Shown: positions 10,642 to 20,100 of the stretch, piece by piece
Layout of the letters: each line of letters begins with the position of its first letter
Position numbering within the stretch: the stretch's first letter is position 1
Assembly: GCA_009746045.1 (NCBI GenBank)
Contig: RPFO01000076.1
Coordinates: 768,114-808,113 of the forward strand
Length of the DNA: 40,000 nt
Direction: 5' to 3'
DNA from: Mesostigma viride
Taxonomy: Eukaryota; Streptophyta; Mesostigmatophyceae; Mesostigmatales; Mesostigmataceae
Notes under the pieces: generated by a model
Database searches by the model: none
Seen by the model: only the letters and a program-made list of their open reading frames with translations
Told to the model about the DNA's origin: nothing
Program-made: the position numbers and the translations under genes

Positions 10642-11716
10642 TTTTACAATACCCATCCAACAGTTCAACAACAGGAGGTGCAGCTTCCCGCCTTGGCAGC
10701 AAGTTCCAGTGAGAAGCGGCAGAGTGTCGTCCGCATTGGGGACACCATCATGGTGTCAATGGACAACAACAAGGGGCAGGGAAAGCGAGAAGAACTTTGC
10801 CTTGTCCGCGCTGTCTTCATGCAAGTAAACGCTGACGGGACTCGTGAGCCATGGGCGAAAGTCCGGTAAGTGGCACGGATGGTGCTTTTGTGTCTATGTA
10901 CACTCATCATGATATGTTGTTGGGATTGCACATGCTGAGTTAATTGCATTCTGCTGAAAACAGATTGGTGTTTGTCTGGGCTCCCTTGTTGGTTGGTACC
11001 AGTTGACCACTATAAACTGCCGTAATGGACATGCATCCGGGCCAGTGCAAGCATGGTTATTAAACTGGGTTGTGGGAAGTGCCATGTTTGCACCATATAT
11101 CAAGTATGATGACAGTGTTTATGCAGCAATGTGGCGTGTTTAGAGACCAAATAATGTCGTAACCTTTTTGGTCCTGCATGAGCGCAAAGTTCCGAACACT
11201 ATTTTCCCGAGGTTAGCCACTCCTCGGCATCCTCGGCATCCTAAATTGAGACCACGCCTGCGCAGGATTACACAGAGTGCACTACATTTGGTGGGAGGAT
11301 ATTGACGTGTGCACGTCCAGCACGCTTGGATGGATCTAGTATTGTATATTGATGACAACGCTATATAATTTGCCCGCCGTCATGATGCCTGCAGGTTCTT
11401 CTACCGCGCAAGGGATTGTCCGGGGGGGACCGTACTGCGGGATGCCGATCGTGTCAGTGAGGTCTTCTGGACGAATCATGAGCAGGAGATCTCTTTACTG
11501 AACCACGGGGGTCACATTGACGTGGTTGGCGTCCGTAAGTGGAGGAAATTTGCCGAGGCTGACCGAGAGGGCGCGCGAGTGTTCTTCATGCGCAGGTCAT
11601 ACAACCTGTCCCCGGACAAGCCTCGGTACAAGAGGCTGAGATTCTCTAGATGGGAAGCCGAATTCCGCTGTTACCGCCCTTCTAAGTCTGGTCTACGCGC
11701 ATCCTATATTTGGTAG
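10642..11716 (+). CDS. BAH-domain coding exons (partial gene)
   Basis: Exon 1 runs to 10865 and exon 2 starts at 11395; the 529-bp intron has GTAAGT and CAG borders, and the split codon restores an Arg. The joined product reads as a bromo-adjacent homology domain: VVRIGDTIMV, then ELCLVRAVFM, then WAKVRFFYRARDC across the splice, then SEVFWTNHEQEISLL and ARVFFMRRSYN. BAH domains bind chromatin proteins or histone tails. No start codon in good context is visible; the open frame runs back into the palindrome remnant at 10621, so the 5' end is missing or upstream. Exon 2 stays open to 11716. It may splice onward to the transposase-like exons that follow on the same strand, which would make one BAH-transposase gene; that link is inference. 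Confidence 0.55.
11189..11232. repeat. Diverged fragment of the palindromic element, inside the BAH intron
   Basis: GTTCCGAACACTATTTTCCC and the following bases resemble the arm of the palindromic element (GGAACACTATTTTGCCC onward). A short duplication, CTCGGCATC, follows. This is a third, degraded trace of the same family. Confidence 0.4.
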
Positions 11717-11719
11717 TGG

Positions 11720-14106
11720 CGTTGTGGGATGACTCATTAATTGAGGACTATCTCCATCGGCATGGGACGCTGGAAGCGCATTTGTTCACTGTTCTGAACA
11801 TCGAGCGCGCCGACAACAAGTCAAGAGACACGACAAGAGATCTTCCCCATCACCGTGAGAGATACACATGTGCCACGAGAGGCAGTCCTTGAGTGTCTTG
11901 TGGAGGACATGGATGCGATGGCAGAGCTGGGCGTGCCCATGCTTGTGAAGTTTCCCAAAACGCCTATTGAGCTTTGGGAAATCCGTGTCGCGAACCTGAA
12001 CGTGATGGATTCGGCCGCCCGCAACGGCGCGATGGGGCACAAGGGTTGCACCGGCGACAAAGTGAGTGATGTTTTCACGTAGCTTGGTTCGGGGTGCTGC
12101 CCATGTGACCTTGATTCATTGGGAAGCTTGGTTGGTGTGGTATCACCGTAACCATCAGCCCTTCTTTTATTTCTGCGTACCTTGGTGTGCGGCGCATTGT
12201 GGGTGTGTGCGCCACTGCAGGGATGCCCCTTTTGCAACGTTCACCACGACGACTGGGCGGATGCGACGGTGGACGTGGCGGAGTACATGCGCAGTGAGAA
12301 GCAAACGGCGGAAATCTTGGAGGAGATGGAGGGCATGGCGACGGCCACGGCACGGAAAGAGAAGGCGAAGGAGACCGGGGTGATGTATCAGCCGCTGTGG
12401 CCTTGGCGGGATCTTCGATTCTTTGACCGCTACCGGCAGTATCCGATGGATATCTTTCACAATCTGACGTTGGGTCTATGTAAGCAGGTGGCTCGCTACC
12501 TCGAGGAGGATGGAATTCCCACTCGCCAGCACCCGGAGTTGGATGCTTGGGTAAGCGCACACCCCACGCGCGTCGGGAGCCGTCTGCCGCAGGGGAAAGC
12601 TTTTACCTTGTATCCACATTACAAGGGAATGGAGCTGCTGACCCTGCTGTTCCAAATGCCTTTTGCACTTCCCATGCTGCTGCTGAGGAGGCGGACTGAG
12701 GGAGATGACAAGGAGAAAAGGAAGGCCCGGCGGATCAGCAAGATGGTGATGCACCTCGCCAAGTGGGCGCAGATGATGCTTGGTCCCGTTACGTCTCCAA
12801 TCTACAACTTGGCTGCTGACAACGTCTTCGCCACTTTTCAAGATTGTTTCGGCACCTTGTGGCCGCGTGGCAGCCTTGCAGGAAAGGGTCATGGGGCTAT
12901 GGCTGAGGCAGCGGATGGCGACGAAAAGAAGAAAAACGCGGAGAAGAAGAAGAACGCGGAGAAGAAGAAGAAGAGGATGGCACGCCAAGACAATGCCGCC
13001 AGCCATAACGTCCACCTACCGCGGCATGCTTTGGCACAGATGGATGATGTGGGTCGTATCTGGTCCTTGGGCCCGCATGAATTTGAGGGGTACCACTTAT
13101 TGCTGAAATCTCTGATGGAGTTGATGGCCAAATGCCACAGCAAGGAGCCGGGGCGTTACTTGCTGCAGAAACTACAGGGCTACTTGGCGTGGCAGTCCAT
13201 GCTGGTTAAGGAGACATCCCAGCTCGATGAACGCGTCACTGCTGCAAACCTTGCAGGAAAGCAGGATGTTCAACAAGCTGTATCCCAAAGCGTCCGCGAC
13301 TGGTAGTGGCGCGAGTGGTGGTCCTTCTGGGCGGGAGGTGTGGGTGCGGCAAGGGGCGACATTTCCAACGGTCATACACGAGCGCTACGCGTTGGGGCGC
13401 ATCGAGCAGGTGAGGAAACGCATGGGCGCTGTTGCTATGGCTGCGCTGGCGCTAGGGCTAGGGCATTCCTTGGTGTGCTGGGCCGACCCAGCATTTCCGT
13501 TCATATGCCCAGGCTAACGACGGCACTTGTGTGTTTTGCATGTGGTGCTGTGTGTGTGCAGGTCATGGGGGGCATGCCTTGCGGCCGTAACCCTAAGTCA
13601 ACACCTACGTTGGCGGAAATTGGCGCTGACAAGTAGACGGTGGACGAGCTTCTCGCCCCGCTGGGCTGTCCACCCTGGCATGAAGCAACTGGCAGCGTGA
13701 AGGTTTATGCTAGTGCAGTAGTCGGTGCCAGGACCATTACGACTGGGGAGGTCAGGTGCTTCCACGCTGATGCATACCCGGAAGGGCAAGTGGCGACGGC
13801 AGACTCATTGGCATACCAGGCGGCGGACAATGTGGACGCTGAATTTTGGTTTGCTGAGGTTGGCACCATCTTCATGCTGACGCCTGCTGAGGGGGCCATG
13901 GGGAGCATGTGGTTTGTCCCGAGTTGGTTTGAGTCAGGGAATGCAAAGGACGTACGTTCAGGGCAAGCCCATGTTCAACATGGACGAAACTTGGACGGAC
14001 TGTCCTGTGTTCACCAAAGACATGACACTGTCCTCGCAGTGGAAAGCCAAGGGGAAGTATCCACAGCCTCTGTCCTACCTGGGGTCACAGATCCGACTGT
14101 TGCATC
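11720..14106 (+). pseudogene. TNP2/Plavaka-like transposase, decayed, 5' and central part
   Basis: Coding blocks lie at about 11822-12061, 12221-13300, 13280-13409 and 13562-14106. Clear introns are 12062-12220 (GTGAGT to CTGCAG) and 13410-13561 (GTGAGG to TGCAG). The spliced reading has a CPFCNVHH zinc-binding motif right after the first junction and a conserved-looking PMDIFHNLTLGLCKQVARYL block, which matches the position and style of the LDxxH region in TNP2/Plavaka-type (CACTA superfamily) transposases. A C-terminal region (SVKVYASAV to WFAEVGTIFML) also fits those proteins. A Lys/Glu-rich linker (12920-12980) is low complexity. Damage: an in-frame TAG at 13634, frame changes near 11822, 13250 and 13950, and an LTR retrotransposon inserted after 14106. 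Family assignment is by motif style only. Confidence 0.5.
14102..14106. repeat. Target-site duplication, left of copia copy 1
   Basis: GCATC here is repeated at 22191-22195 immediately after the 3' LTR. This fixes the edges of the insertion. Confidence 0.9.
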
Positions 14107-14799
14107 AGTTAAAGCCAAGCGCATGGGCGTGATCCTGATTTGGCATATCTCTGCGATTCCAGCGGCACCGGAACGAGTTCATTCCGACAAGTATCAAGAA
14201 AGTTATGGCGTTCCGACTTCCCGGTTGCGCGCGAGCGCGAGCCGGCTGTTCTTCTAAGTCGGACGTGAATATTTGCCGACAGCATATGGGGTCGACAGTA
14301 ATTCCTGGGCTGACAGGAATTAGGTGCTGTACCTACGACGGTATTGGATTAATACGTCGTACGCAGGAAATAGGAACCTTAACCTGTGGTCTGTTGGTAC
14401 CGCAGGCTTAGTCCTGGACTTCTAGGTGCAGATGCAATAATCACTGTGGACTGCGCTCTGTGGTCACTGTGCCTGTATGGCAGACCTACTGTATAGGAAC
14501 TGGGCGCTGTACAGGTAGTGAATACTGTACCGGGGTGTTATTACTGAGCAGGCCTCTAGGCTGCTCAGGACTAGCAAGCACAGTGCACAAGTATATAAAC
14601 AATAGGCCAGTGCCATTTGGGCATCTCTTGCGAGCCCGCCTCACGTGTTGTGCCTTGACTTGGCAAGCGCGTGTACAAGCCTCAAGTGTGTGAGCGCTGT
14701 AACATTATCCAATTTTAACAAAGCTCCGTTTCCAACCATATTCACACATTGCTGCATTGCAACCATATCCTTCACATTGCGTTGCTAAGAACGTTAACT
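14107..14799 (+). repeat. 5' LTR of copia copy 1
   Basis: It starts AGTTAAAG (AGTTAACG in the other LTRs) and ends CGTTAACT. It contains a GC-rich alternating stretch near 14228 and a TATA-like box at 14592. The termini are not the usual TG and CA. Confidence 0.92.
14592..14599 (+). promoter_or_regulatory. TATA-like box in the LTR
   Basis: TATATAAA occurs in copy 1 LTRs and a matching TATATAAAG form in the copy 2 LTRs, about 200 bp before the LTR end. It is a plausible core promoter for genomic RNA, by position and conservation only. Confidence 0.45.
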
Positions 14800-14890
14800 C
14801 AAATTACAACCAGTCTCAGCGGAACGGCCAGGAGGGTCGTTGCCGGTTGCGGTGTGCAGCGTTGACGACGAGGAGCTCGTCCGGTGGTGA

Positions 14891-15804
14891 ATGGTGCAGG
14901 AAGAACAACGGCAGCAGGATTTCCGGTTTCGGCAGTCTGCTGGGGGTTCGATTTCGCCTGAATTGCGTCGTGTCGTTCGGGATCTATCTTTATTGCTTGC
15001 AGATCGTCCGCCTGTAATCGCAGCTTCGTGCAATTCGTCGACGACCAGGTCGAAGATTGGGAGCGAATTCTGCGGCACGTACAAACCATCGTCATTCCGG
15101 AGCACCGGAGCATCGACGACCTCGAGCAGGAGCTTCACGGTTTGGTCGGCATCCAGACGGTGATTACAGCAGTAGCTGAGCGAGTGCGGCGGAGTTGGCG
15201 GCAAGGCGAGGCGAGGTTGCGGAGGCAGCTGGCGCAGGGCGACACGAGTTTGTACCGACAGCAGCGGGTGCGGGTACCACGTACTTTCGCAGGCGTCATC
15301 GGCGACGAGGGTGTTGCAGCGGGCCAGTTAGGCGTGAACGACGCGGAGCGGAGCACTACAGGCGGCTTGCAGAGGTCGGGGCGACAGCGGAAGCCATCAC
15401 CGGAGGACAGCGCGCGGCAAGAGTCGGCAGGTTTCCGGAGCGAGCAAGGTTCCTTTTCAGGAACTGCCCCGCCCCTTCGCGTTCGTGTGACGCGTTGGGA
15501 AGAGTTTGCACCTCTTGGGTACGATAGTGACCTTGAGGTGGGAGCAGGGGGTGTCGCTGGGCTAGGCGACGAGACACTTGGCGACCACGAGGTGCCAAGA
15601 TACAATCCGCGGGGTGCCAACGACGGGTTGTCACCTGTCTACTATACCAACGGTGACGATTCAGTCATCGCGGGCCGACAGCGGGTCGACGACGGCGCAG
15701 CGGGTAGCAGGGTGCCAGAGCTGATTGTGGTGAGCGACAGCGACGACGACAGCGACAAGGAGAACCAGGACGCGCCTGGGGCCAGCCGTGGTGGTCTTGC
15801 CTGA
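14891..15804 (+). pseudogene. Accessory ORF (ORF0) of copia copy 1, frameshifted
   Basis: This lies between the 5' LTR and gag and is homologous to the intact 307-codon ORF at 37757-38680. It begins with ATG at 14891 (MVQEEQRQQ), shifts frame near 15020, continues as VDDQVEDWERIL, shifts again about 15195-15460 and returns to frame for the C-terminus. Shared features are a helical, charged N-terminal half, the block LRVRVTRWEEFAPLGYDSD, and a tail ELIVVSDSDDDSDKEN. The tail matches a SUMO-interacting motif: a hydrophobic run followed by Ser/Asp residues. I know no standard copia product with this form. Confidence 0.65.
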
Positions 15805-15820
15805 GTGGTAACACTTGGCA

Positions 15821-15838
15821 CTTTCCTTTCTTGTTCAG
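15821..15838 (+). promoter_or_regulatory. Possible 3' splice site before gag
   Basis: A pyrimidine run ending CAG (CTTTCCTTTCTTGTTCAG) lies 69 bases before the gag ATG and is kept in copy 2. It resembles a strong acceptor that could join the leader directly to gag, removing ORF0. No donor was identified with confidence. Confidence 0.3.
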
Positions 15839-15906
15839 TAGCTTATATTGCTTTAATTGCTGCTTGGCCACTTGGCTGGCTGTAGCAGATCTGAACAGAG
15901 GCCATC

Positions 15907-17094
15907 ATGGATGATGGAGCTATCAACCAACAAGCGGGCTTTATGGGCTTCGCGCGGCGCGGCGCTGGGATGGATGGACGAGATGGACGCGATGGACGCG
16001 GTGGACGCGATGGACGCGGGGACGGCCAGGCGCTGGGAGACCAGGCTGAGGTGCCAGATAATCAGAGCCAAGGATCGCAGGGCGGTCAGAACGCGCCAGC
16101 CGCAGATCAAGCGGCGCCTAAGCGACCGACCGTGGCTGAGGGGTACGCGGTGCTAGGCCAGTTTCAGTCCATCAAGGACAATTGGCAGCCCCGGGATGCT
16201 GAGAGGATGTTAGAGGACATGAACTTGTACACGGAGATATACACCGGTGACAAGCTTCGCATCCTGGCGTCTAGTGCCTACATAAGGCAGTCGGCGAGGC
16301 GGCTGTTCAAGTTTGTTCGGGAGCGACACGCGGCGGGGGACACCTGGGCGGCGTTTATGACGCGACTCAGGGTGTTCCTGAGTGACAAGAGGACCATAGA
16401 TGGGTCCCACCTGAAGCAAGAATACCTGGACTACAAGCCCATCAAGGGGCAGCTAGTGGTCCACGCCTTTGAAGACTTCGTCAAGCTGAGGGAGGACGCC
16501 ATGGCCAAGGGCTTCTTCGTCGCAGATCGGATGGCCATGGGCGACTTTCTCAAGTCGCTGCAGCTGGATCCGGTCACCATGGATAATGTGACCATCCACA
16601 TGCGACAGGTCCATGGCTGGGCAGCCATGACGGACCAGTTGTATGAGTGTTTCAGCGGCAAGTACGTGGGTGGTAAGCGCCCTCGTCAGGGTGATGAGGA
16701 GGCCACTGAACCCACGGTTAAGTCCATGAGGGGATCGGGCCACGGGGGCCCAGCGCCCTCGAGAGGGCCTGAGACCTCTTCAAGGGGTCGAGGAAGGTCC
16801 AGGAGGGGGCGTGACAGAAGGGCTGGACGGGGGACCCCGCCGAAGTCGGGACATCCACAGTCCCAGTTTGACTTCAAGAGGGTGGGTGGTCCTCCCAAGG
16901 CTGGGCCCAGCAGTGGGACCTCACGGGACATCAGTCAGGTGGAATGTTATTTCTGCCAGGGGAAGGGTCACTTCAGGAATGAGTGTCCCTCGTACCTGAG
17001 GCAGGAAGGTCAGAGCAAGCCAGCTCAGGGTGGCAGCAAGGACAAGGCTGGTCCATCCCAGGATAAGGGCAAGGGCAAGGCTGCTGATCATTGA
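15907..17094 (+). CDS. gag: Gag capsid/nucleocapsid protein, copia copy 1
   Basis: A 395-residue protein that should package element RNA in cytoplasmic particles. It starts MDDGAINQQ, followed by a Gly/Asp/Arg repeat (GRDGRDGRGGRDGRGDG), then a helical capsid-like domain (about residues 80-255) of the general copia gag type. A basic Arg/Gly/Ser linker leads to one CCHC zinc knuckle with C347, C350, H355 and C360 (CYFCQGKGHFRNEC). The tail is Lys/Gly/Gln-rich. It ends in a UGA at 17092-17094 and pol continues in the same frame with no further stop, so a Gag-Pol fusion by readthrough is likely. ATG at 15907 is the first in-frame start after the ORF0 stop and matches the copy 2 position. Confidence 0.85.
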   Translation: MDDGAINQQAGFMGFARRGAGMDGRDGRDGRGGRDGRGDGQALGDQAEVPDNQSQGSQGGQNAPAADQAAPKRPTVAEGYAVLGQFQSIKDNWQPRDAERMLEDMNLYTEIYTGDKLRILASSAYIRQSARRLFKFVRERHAAGDTWAAFMTRLRVFLSDKRTIDGSHLKQEYLDYKPIKGQLVVHAFEDFVKLREDAMAKGFFVADRMAMGDFLKSLQLDPVTMDNVTIHMRQVHGWAAMTDQLYECFSGKYVGGKRPRQGDEEATEPTVKSMRGSGHGGPAPSRGPETSSRGRGRSRRGRDRRAGRGTPPKSGHPQSQFDFKRVGGPPKAGPSSGTSRDISQVECYFCQGKGHFRNECPSYLRQEGQSKPAQGGSKDKAGPSQDKGKGKAADH

Positions 17095-17145
17095 CTTGAG
17101 CCTGCACACATCCCTGAACCCTGGAGGGTGCCCCCAGGGGTGTGT
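17092..17145 (+). promoter_or_regulatory. Candidate stop-codon readthrough signal between gag and pol
   Basis: The context is CAT TGA CTT GAG, and the frame stays open for 1196 codons afterwards. Downstream bases can form a stem-loop: ACACA (17106-17110) with TGTGT (17141-17145), and CCCTGG (17119-17124) with CCAGGG (17134-17139). The same stop and the same stem bases are present in copy 2 (35712 and below, minus strand). UGA followed by C is a leaky context in several known readthrough cases. Confidence 0.6.
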
Positions 17146-20100
17146 AATGTAGCTGCTAGTGACGGCAGTGAGGGGCAGCCCCATGCTCTAGTGAAAGAGC
17201 CTATTGGACACGATGGGGCAAGCTTGGTTACCACAGAGAGTATGCCAGCTGTAGCTGCAGTGGTTACTCGCCAACGTGCCCGCCATGGCGGTGCTGAGCC
17301 TGAGGTAGGACCTGGTGATGTGGACCCAGGTGGATCTCAGAAGCATTCTGACCGTGCAGGACTGGCACAGGATGGTCAGGATGAGGATAGGGCTGGAGAC
17401 AGTCTGACAGGCACGACCCTGGTGCCTCCTGTACATAAGGGATCTGTACATACCTTGAGTGCTAATAATGACAATAAAAGGTTTTCTCTCTTGTATGACA
17501 TTGCCTCAAGGTTGCATACCATGTTTGGCCATGCAGCTCAGTCTTTGCAAGTTGCTAGACGGCTGGGAGGAAGTGAGTTGTACTCCATCTGCCAACAGGT
17601 TGCTCAAGCTTGCAAGTGCAGGCTAGTTGCTAGAAAGCCCAAGCAGTCTCATGCCAGGACTCCTATTTTGCAGCCAGGCCATGTGCAGGTAGATATTCAG
17701 AGAATCAGGGGTTTGAAGCTGCTGGTGGCAGTGGACAGATATACCAAGTACAAGACCCTAGAGATCCTGCCTGACATGGAGAAGCCTACATTGATTGCTG
17801 CTCTGAAGTTGACAAGGAGCAGGTACCCTGGGTTGGAGTTGTTGCAGTGTGACATTCAGTTTGAGTGCTGTGAGAACCTGCCAGAGTTTCCAGAGTTGCT
17901 GATTACACCCAGGGAGAGCCACGGCCAGCAAGGGGTGGTGGAGAGAGCCATCCAAGAGATCAAGACTGTGCTGCTGGTGGAGAGGATTCCAAGGACGTCA
18001 TCTGCCATTGTGACATCTGCATGGCTACGTTCTGTGGAGGACAGGCTGAACCTGAGGACTCCCATGTTCTTTGGTGACATTGCCATCAATCCTCTTATGC
18101 TGCATACCAGGATGCTGCCAGCTGATGCTGAGCAGGCATGGAAGGAGAAGCTAGAGGCCAAGTTCCTCAAGCTGAGGCAGAAAGACAAGGGCTGGAGTGT
18201 CCTAGAACCTAACGTTGGACAACAGGTTGTTGTGTGGAAGGAACCAAGCTTTCCAGGGAAACGTGGCAGCTGGCATGATGGGGTGGTGACCCGAGTAGAA
18301 GCCGCTGGCCATAAGTGCTGGGTGGCCATTGATGGCTCCCAAGCAGTGCACCGTCTGTCCTGGTCAAAGATCCGTCCCCGGGGAGGTAATCAAGGAGACC
18401 TCTTCCAGGTGCCCGCTGGTGTACAAGGCGGGGGTGACGTGGAGCTTCCTGATCAGGGTGCTACAGCTGTATCGAGCCCTCAGGGTGACCCTGGCCCGGC
18501 CCCTGGGGTACCTTCACATACGGTGGTTGGGCAAGCAGGCGGACAGGCTGCACCTCCGGAACGGCCCGACACCAGGCCTAGGGGTGTGCGTCTATCAGAT
18601 ATTGTACAGGCTTTGCAAAGAGCCAAGAAGGAGCCTAAGGTGTCCAAGCTTGTCCAGTTGGATGAACCTGAGGTAGCTGCCATGGAGATAGATACCAATG
18701 CACAGGTTTCTGTCATGGGACCTCAGCATACAGGAGAACTGCTGGTCGGAGAACCAAGTTGCCCCTGGGTGTCTGATTTCAGTGGTAGGACGCATCTAAG
18801 GGTGTTGGGAGAGGTTACTGCCCCTGTCATGGGTGTGGATGTGACCTTCCTTGTCCTAGAGGACTATGATGGCCCTGTGATTTTGGGTCAGAATTTTCTG
18901 GGCAATCCTGGGATTTCTATCAGAGCTACAGCTCTGAGAAGAGATGGCTGGGGGATGATTCCCCTAGAAAATTTCAGGACAACATTTCCAGTCAGGTGCA
19001 GGGCCAAGCCGGTCAAGGGTGTAAAATGGGATGAAGGGGAGGTGCCCCCAGCGGCCAGTTTGGTGATTCCAGCTGTGTTGCACCCCAGCAGTATTGGCAT
19101 AACTCACAGGAGCCTTGCTGCACACTCTCCTTTGACATATGACCAGCTGGTCCAAGAGATGAGCTCGCCTACTTTGTTTGAGGCTTGGAAGCTCGCCTTC
19201 TCCAAGGCATTGGAGGAGTGGTTGCAGTTTGAGTGTGCTGCACCAACAGACAGACGTCCCCCAGCATCAAGGAAGCTTGCTTTGAGATTTGTGCTGAAGA
19301 GGAAGGTTGTGGATGAGGTATCAGTGCCCCATGTCAGGCCTGTCCTGAATGAGTATCACGGCACGGGGAGTCTGCCAGGAGAGGAGCTATACACGCCAGG
19401 GATGCTACACGACACATGGAGAATTTTGCTATGTCTCTACGTGGGGTTGCTGAACAGGGGAGCAGCTATGTCATCAGTGCTGCTGGACTTCAAGAGGGCA
19501 TTTTTAAAATCTGATCCAGAAGTGGCCAGGAGGGTGTGGAAGCAGGATGAGCCTTACTGTGTTGAGGTGCCTGCCATCTGGAAGCTGGAGCTGCATCAAC
19601 AATTCCTGGTTATTCTGAAGGGCCTGGAAGGACTCAGGTCGAGCCCAATCATCTGGAGACTCACGCTGCAGGAAGCTCTGATCAGTGAGTGTGGCTTGAG
19701 AGTGTCTTCAGTTGATCCCTGTTTGCTGCTGGCCCAATGGGAGGGTCTGCCAGTGTATGCTAGTTTGCATGGAGATGATCTGCATTTGCTAGCCCCCACG
19801 ACCTGGCTGAAGAAGTTTATTCCTGTCATCAGTGGCAAGTTTTCACTGGGCAAGGAGCTGTGGCAGGAGCCCAACAAGCCTGTAGTGTTCTGTGGAATGC
19901 AGGCTACCCTGTTCAGGAGGGACGGGGAGTGGAGTATCAGGCTTCAGGCTGGAGGAGATTATAAACAGACCATTGTGAAGGCCTTGCCAGAGAAGATCAC
20001 CCAGGCTGCAGGACCTGAGTTGAGAGGCATGTGGGCCTGGTTTGCCAGCATCTGTGGTCCGTCTTTGATGGTCCATAGCAGAATGCCTGATGAGGTGCTT

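Noticed and set aside
12476-13143. Minus-strand ORFs opposite the transposase-like gene
   Set aside because: The plus strand carries splice-consistent coding with recognisable motifs; the minus ORFs have Leu/Phe runs caused by the Lys/Glu-rich linker.
14800-14830. Standard tRNA primer binding site after the copia 5' LTR
   Set aside because: The sequence starts CAAATTAC and does not contain a TGG-initiated match that I can recognise in either copy.
17128-17500. Canonical copia protease at the start of pol
   Set aside because: No D-S/T-G-A motif or copia-type protease pattern is present before the integrase; the only DT signature is the DTN at 18691.
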